Positions 62,234 to 64,000 of a stretch of DNA of 64,000 nt are shown here, one piece after another. How positions within the stretch are numbered: the stretch's first letter is position 1; each line of letters begins with the position of its first letter. The position numbers and the translations under genes were made by a program. Source of the stretch: Streptomyces sp. CB02261 (GTDB taxonomy: Bacteria; Actinomycetota; Actinomycetes; Streptomycetales; Streptomycetaceae). Below the pieces are notes generated by a model that saw only the letters and a program-made list of their open reading frames with translations, was not told where the DNA came from and did not search any database. The stretch lies in contig NZ_LIVX01000012.1 of NCBI RefSeq assembly GCF_001905665.1, positions 62,001 through 126,000 on the forward strand, given 5' to 3'.

Positions 62234-62570
62234 CCAGGAGCTCGCTCATCCAGCCCGGCAGCTCAGGGTCATCCCGCCAGGCCTCGGCAATCGACGCCAG
62301 GGCCGCCCAGGAGACATCCGCGATGGGGCCTGGGCGACCTGTTGCAAGCTCGGCATAGAGGCGACGGCACAGGTGCGACGTGACTTCGTACAGTGCTCCG
62401 TTGACCTCCGCGACACGCGCAAGAGAGGATCCCGGGGCATGAGGCGGCTCGCCGTTGAGGCGGATGGTCGGAACGGCGGCCGCGTATGTCCGGGCGTGGA
62501 TGAAGTCCCGCAGAACGACCACCTGGTCCCACGTCGGCAGAGGCTGCTGGGGAGAGGTCGACTCGGTCAT
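62220..62570 (-). CDS. Small hypothetical protein overlapping the IS110 gene end
   Basis: The protein has 116 residues. It contains LPTWDQVVVLRDFIHARTYA, LARVAEVNGALYEVTSHLCR and VSWAALASIAEAWRDDPELP. All-helical and soluble; family not recognised. Its last codons overlap the transposase stop by 14 bp on the other strand. The end of the gene may therefore come from the insertion sequence, and the native C-terminus may have been replaced. Confidence 0.55.
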   Translation of the reverse strand: MTESTSPQQPLPTWDQVVVLRDFIHARTYAAAVPTIRLNGEPPHAPGSSLARVAEVNGALYEVTSHLCRRLYAELATGRPGPIADVSWAALASIAEAWRDDPELPGWMSELLVTPH

Positions 62571-62705
62571 GCCGCGAGGCTACCCGCGAGTCCGTTGTTC
62601 GAGGACCCAGCCCGACCGACTTGACTGCCTAGCAACGTGAGGTGTCTATGTGTTTGGTCAAGGTGGTGGGTGCCGGGCGGGAGGCCGTCTGGCACCCTGC
62701 CTGCC

Positions 62706-62867
62706 ATGAGCGATGAAGCGCGTGTGCAGGAATCAGCCGAGGAGGGCATGCGTCCGTGCGTCTTCTGCAGTCACCCTGTCGTGATCGACTGTCTCGACGA
62801 ATGGGACTGCCCGGTGTGCGGCGTGCGCGATGAGGATCAGCCCGAGGTGGCGGGCCGGGATTCGTAG
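62706..62867 (+). CDS. Small zinc-finger-like protein
   Basis: I choose ATG 62706; the product has 53 residues. Two CxxC pairs, CVFCSHPVVIDCLDEWDCPV CG, make a compact zinc ribbon. It is acidic on both ends. Similar very short proteins exist in Streptomyces, with unknown function. No clear ribosome binding site. Its 3' end overlaps the stop of the IS110 remnant on the other strand. Confidence 0.4.
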   Translation: MSDEARVQESAEEGMRPCVFCSHPVVIDCLDEWDCPVCGVRDEDQPEVAGRDS

Positions 62868-63200
62868 AAGGTTCCGTCGCGGAGCATGGCGAAGAGGACG
62901 TCGGCTCGGCGCCTGGCGAGGCAGAGCAGGGCCTGGGTGTGGTGCTTGCCCTGGGCGATCTTCTTGTCGTAGTAGGCCCGGGAAGCGGGGTCGGCCAGGG
63001 CGGCGAACGCGGAGAGGAAGAAGGCCCGTTTGAGCTGCTTGTTTCCTCTCCGGGAGGGCTGTTCGCCGCGGATCGACGACCCGGAACTGCGGGTCGCGGG
63101 TGCGAGGCTGGCGTAGGCGGCGAGGTGGCTGGCGGTCGGGAAGGTGCTGCCGTCGCCGACCTCTTGCAGGCGCTGAACACCCGGCGTCGCACCGTCCGCT
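62837..63200 (-). pseudogene. C-terminal remnant of a second IS110-family transposase
   Basis: The minus strand reads LQEVGDGSTFPTASHLAAYA, then SIRGEQPSRRGNKQLKRAFF, SRAYYDKKIAQGKHHTQALL and RRADVLFAMLRDGTFY before TGA at 62839-62837. This is the standard Tnp_20 C-terminus of the IS110 family. The DEDD domain is missing; the frame runs out near 63200 beside the next gene. It differs clearly from the intact IS110 transposase nearby. Confidence 0.8.
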
Positions 63201-63219
63201 GCACCGCCACCGGACCGCC

Positions 63220-63975
63220 TCAGCGCCCTCCGAAGACCAGCCGAAGGGTCATGTCCGAGTACCCGCCCACCGGCTCACCGGGCGGTAGCACCGCCTGTAG
63301 CTGCCGGTAGACCATGGCAATGCGGTCAGGAGTGTAGTCGCGCATGTCCTCCGTCGCCTGGAGCGCCAGGCCGACGTCGACCAGCGGAGTCACCGATGAG
63401 AACGCCCCGGAAGACCGGAGCGCCTCAGAACCTCCGAGGCGGCTTGCGACACCGGGGGAGCACACGGTGATCCACGAGTAACCGCGCAGCCGGGAGTCCA
63501 GTTCCGGGAGGGTCTCGTCCTGAAAGAGCCCCAGTGACGCTTCCAGGGCCGTCCGCTGGGTGGTCGTCTCGACGTCGTCCGTCAAGCACCCGAAGAGGCA
63601 GGTCTGCCCCGCCTCCACCAGTTGGCGGCGCAGGAACGTGATCCACTGCAGCTGGACGCCGGAAGAGTGATCCGGGGCGAAGAACTCCTCCGAGGAGCGA
63701 TCGGCCGTGAGCCGCACCCACTCGGGAGCCTCGATGTCCCGCTCGGCGGTGACCTTGAGCCAAGGTCCGGCAGGGTACCCGTCCGCACCAAGTCGCGTCA
63801 GCTTGAGTGCCACCTCGAAGGGGACCTTCTCGAGACCGTCGAGGAAAGCATCCCACTCCGACGGCGACCACGCCCGGCTGGAGCGCGTGCGTCTACCGCG
63901 GGCCACTTTCGTGGTGAACAGACTTCCCCACAGCTCACCGGGTTCGCCGTACGGGAGTCCCGACTTGCTCAGCAC
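63220..63975 (-). CDS. Hypothetical protein, immunity-like
   Basis: The protein has 251 residues from an ATG at 63975. It contains WSPSEWDAFLDGLEKVPFEV near residue 41, VQLQWITFLRRQLVEAGQTC near 107, DSRLRGYSWITVCSPGVASR near 159, and PPGEPVGGYSDMTLRLVFGG near the end. The length and the Y-S-W-I-T strand resemble DUF3396/Imm52-type immunity proteins, but this is uncertain. No toxin gene is seen in the window. It may continue an operon beyond the right edge. Confidence 0.5.
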   Translation of the reverse strand: MLSKSGLPYGEPGELWGSLFTTKVARGRRTRSSRAWSPSEWDAFLDGLEKVPFEVALKLTRLGADGYPAGPWLKVTAERDIEAPEWVRLTADRSSEEFFAPDHSSGVQLQWITFLRRQLVEAGQTCLFGCLTDDVETTTQRTALEASLGLFQDETLPELDSRLRGYSWITVCSPGVASRLGGSEALRSSGAFSSVTPLVDVGLALQATEDMRDYTPDRIAMVYRQLQAVLPPGEPVGGYSDMTLRLVFGGR

Positions 63976-64000
63976 AGCTCCACGGCCCGTTAGATCGAGG

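Noticed and set aside
1..64000. tRNA, rRNA, integrase and attachment sites
   Set aside because: No tRNA or rRNA gene, no tyrosine or serine integrase and no att-like direct repeats were recognised by eye, so an integrative element could not be supported.

Overview
The window is high-GC actinobacterial DNA, almost certainly Streptomyces: strong third-position GC, GTG and TTG starts, ATGA/GTGA stop-start overlaps, and families typical of that genus (DUF2637 Spd-like protein, DUF5959, DUF6228, BTAD, Tad locus). Partition genes, two iteron-like regions, primase-polymerase plus D5-type helicase genes, a type IV secretion set and a coupling ATPase, with no recognisable integrase, point to a large conjugative plasmid or a plasmid-derived chromosome arm.

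Layout. 0-1.4 kb: a partial DUF6882-like gene at the left edge and a 900-bp IS5-type element (452-1351) with 18-bp terminal inverted repeats. 1.4-12.9 kb: a defence-like island, with a NaeI-family restriction endonuclease and an AspBHI/Mrr-type modification-dependent endonuclease on the minus strand. Divergent from them is a tightly overlapping three-gene operon: a 671-residue unknown protein, a 318-residue unknown protein, and a 1795-residue helicase with a C-terminal MZB/DUF1998 module. No methyltransferase is visible. 13-17 kb: a low-density tract of gene debris around a DHFR-family gene and a DUF5959 gene. 17-22.2 kb: parA, parB, a Spd-like membrane gene and 1.4 kb of structured non-coding DNA holding parS-like palindromes, repeated modules and a GGGCAAGC cluster. 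22.2-31.5 kb: the mating-pair-formation operon (HTH protein, TcpC, small membrane proteins, VirB4-like ATPase, VirB6-like protein, transglycosylase/NlpC hydrolase). 31.6-34.6 kb: accessory genes including a PIN-like protein. 34.8-38.5 kb: a membrane protein, the coupling ATPase and a Replic_Relax protein. 38.5-42.9 kb: iteron-like origin candidate, primase-polymerase, D5/SF3 helicase and small coupled genes. 43-45.5 kb: debris. 45.5-57.2 kb: a complete-looking Tad/Flp pilus operon ending in a LysM-BTAD membrane protein, with no prepilin peptidase gene in view. 57.2-64 kb: hypothetical genes, a secreted NucA/NucB-like nuclease, an intact IS110 transposase and a truncated second IS110.

How the parts fit. 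ParAB with its sites and the PrimPol/D5 genes would maintain the element. The TcpC-VirB4-VirB6-NlpC operon with the coupling ATPase and Replic_Relax protein would move it. The Tad pilus may help cells adhere or aggregate. The helicase operon with two nucleases looks like anti-phage or anti-plasmid cargo and is the best candidate for an undescribed system. All functions are inferred from motifs read by eye; no database search was run.
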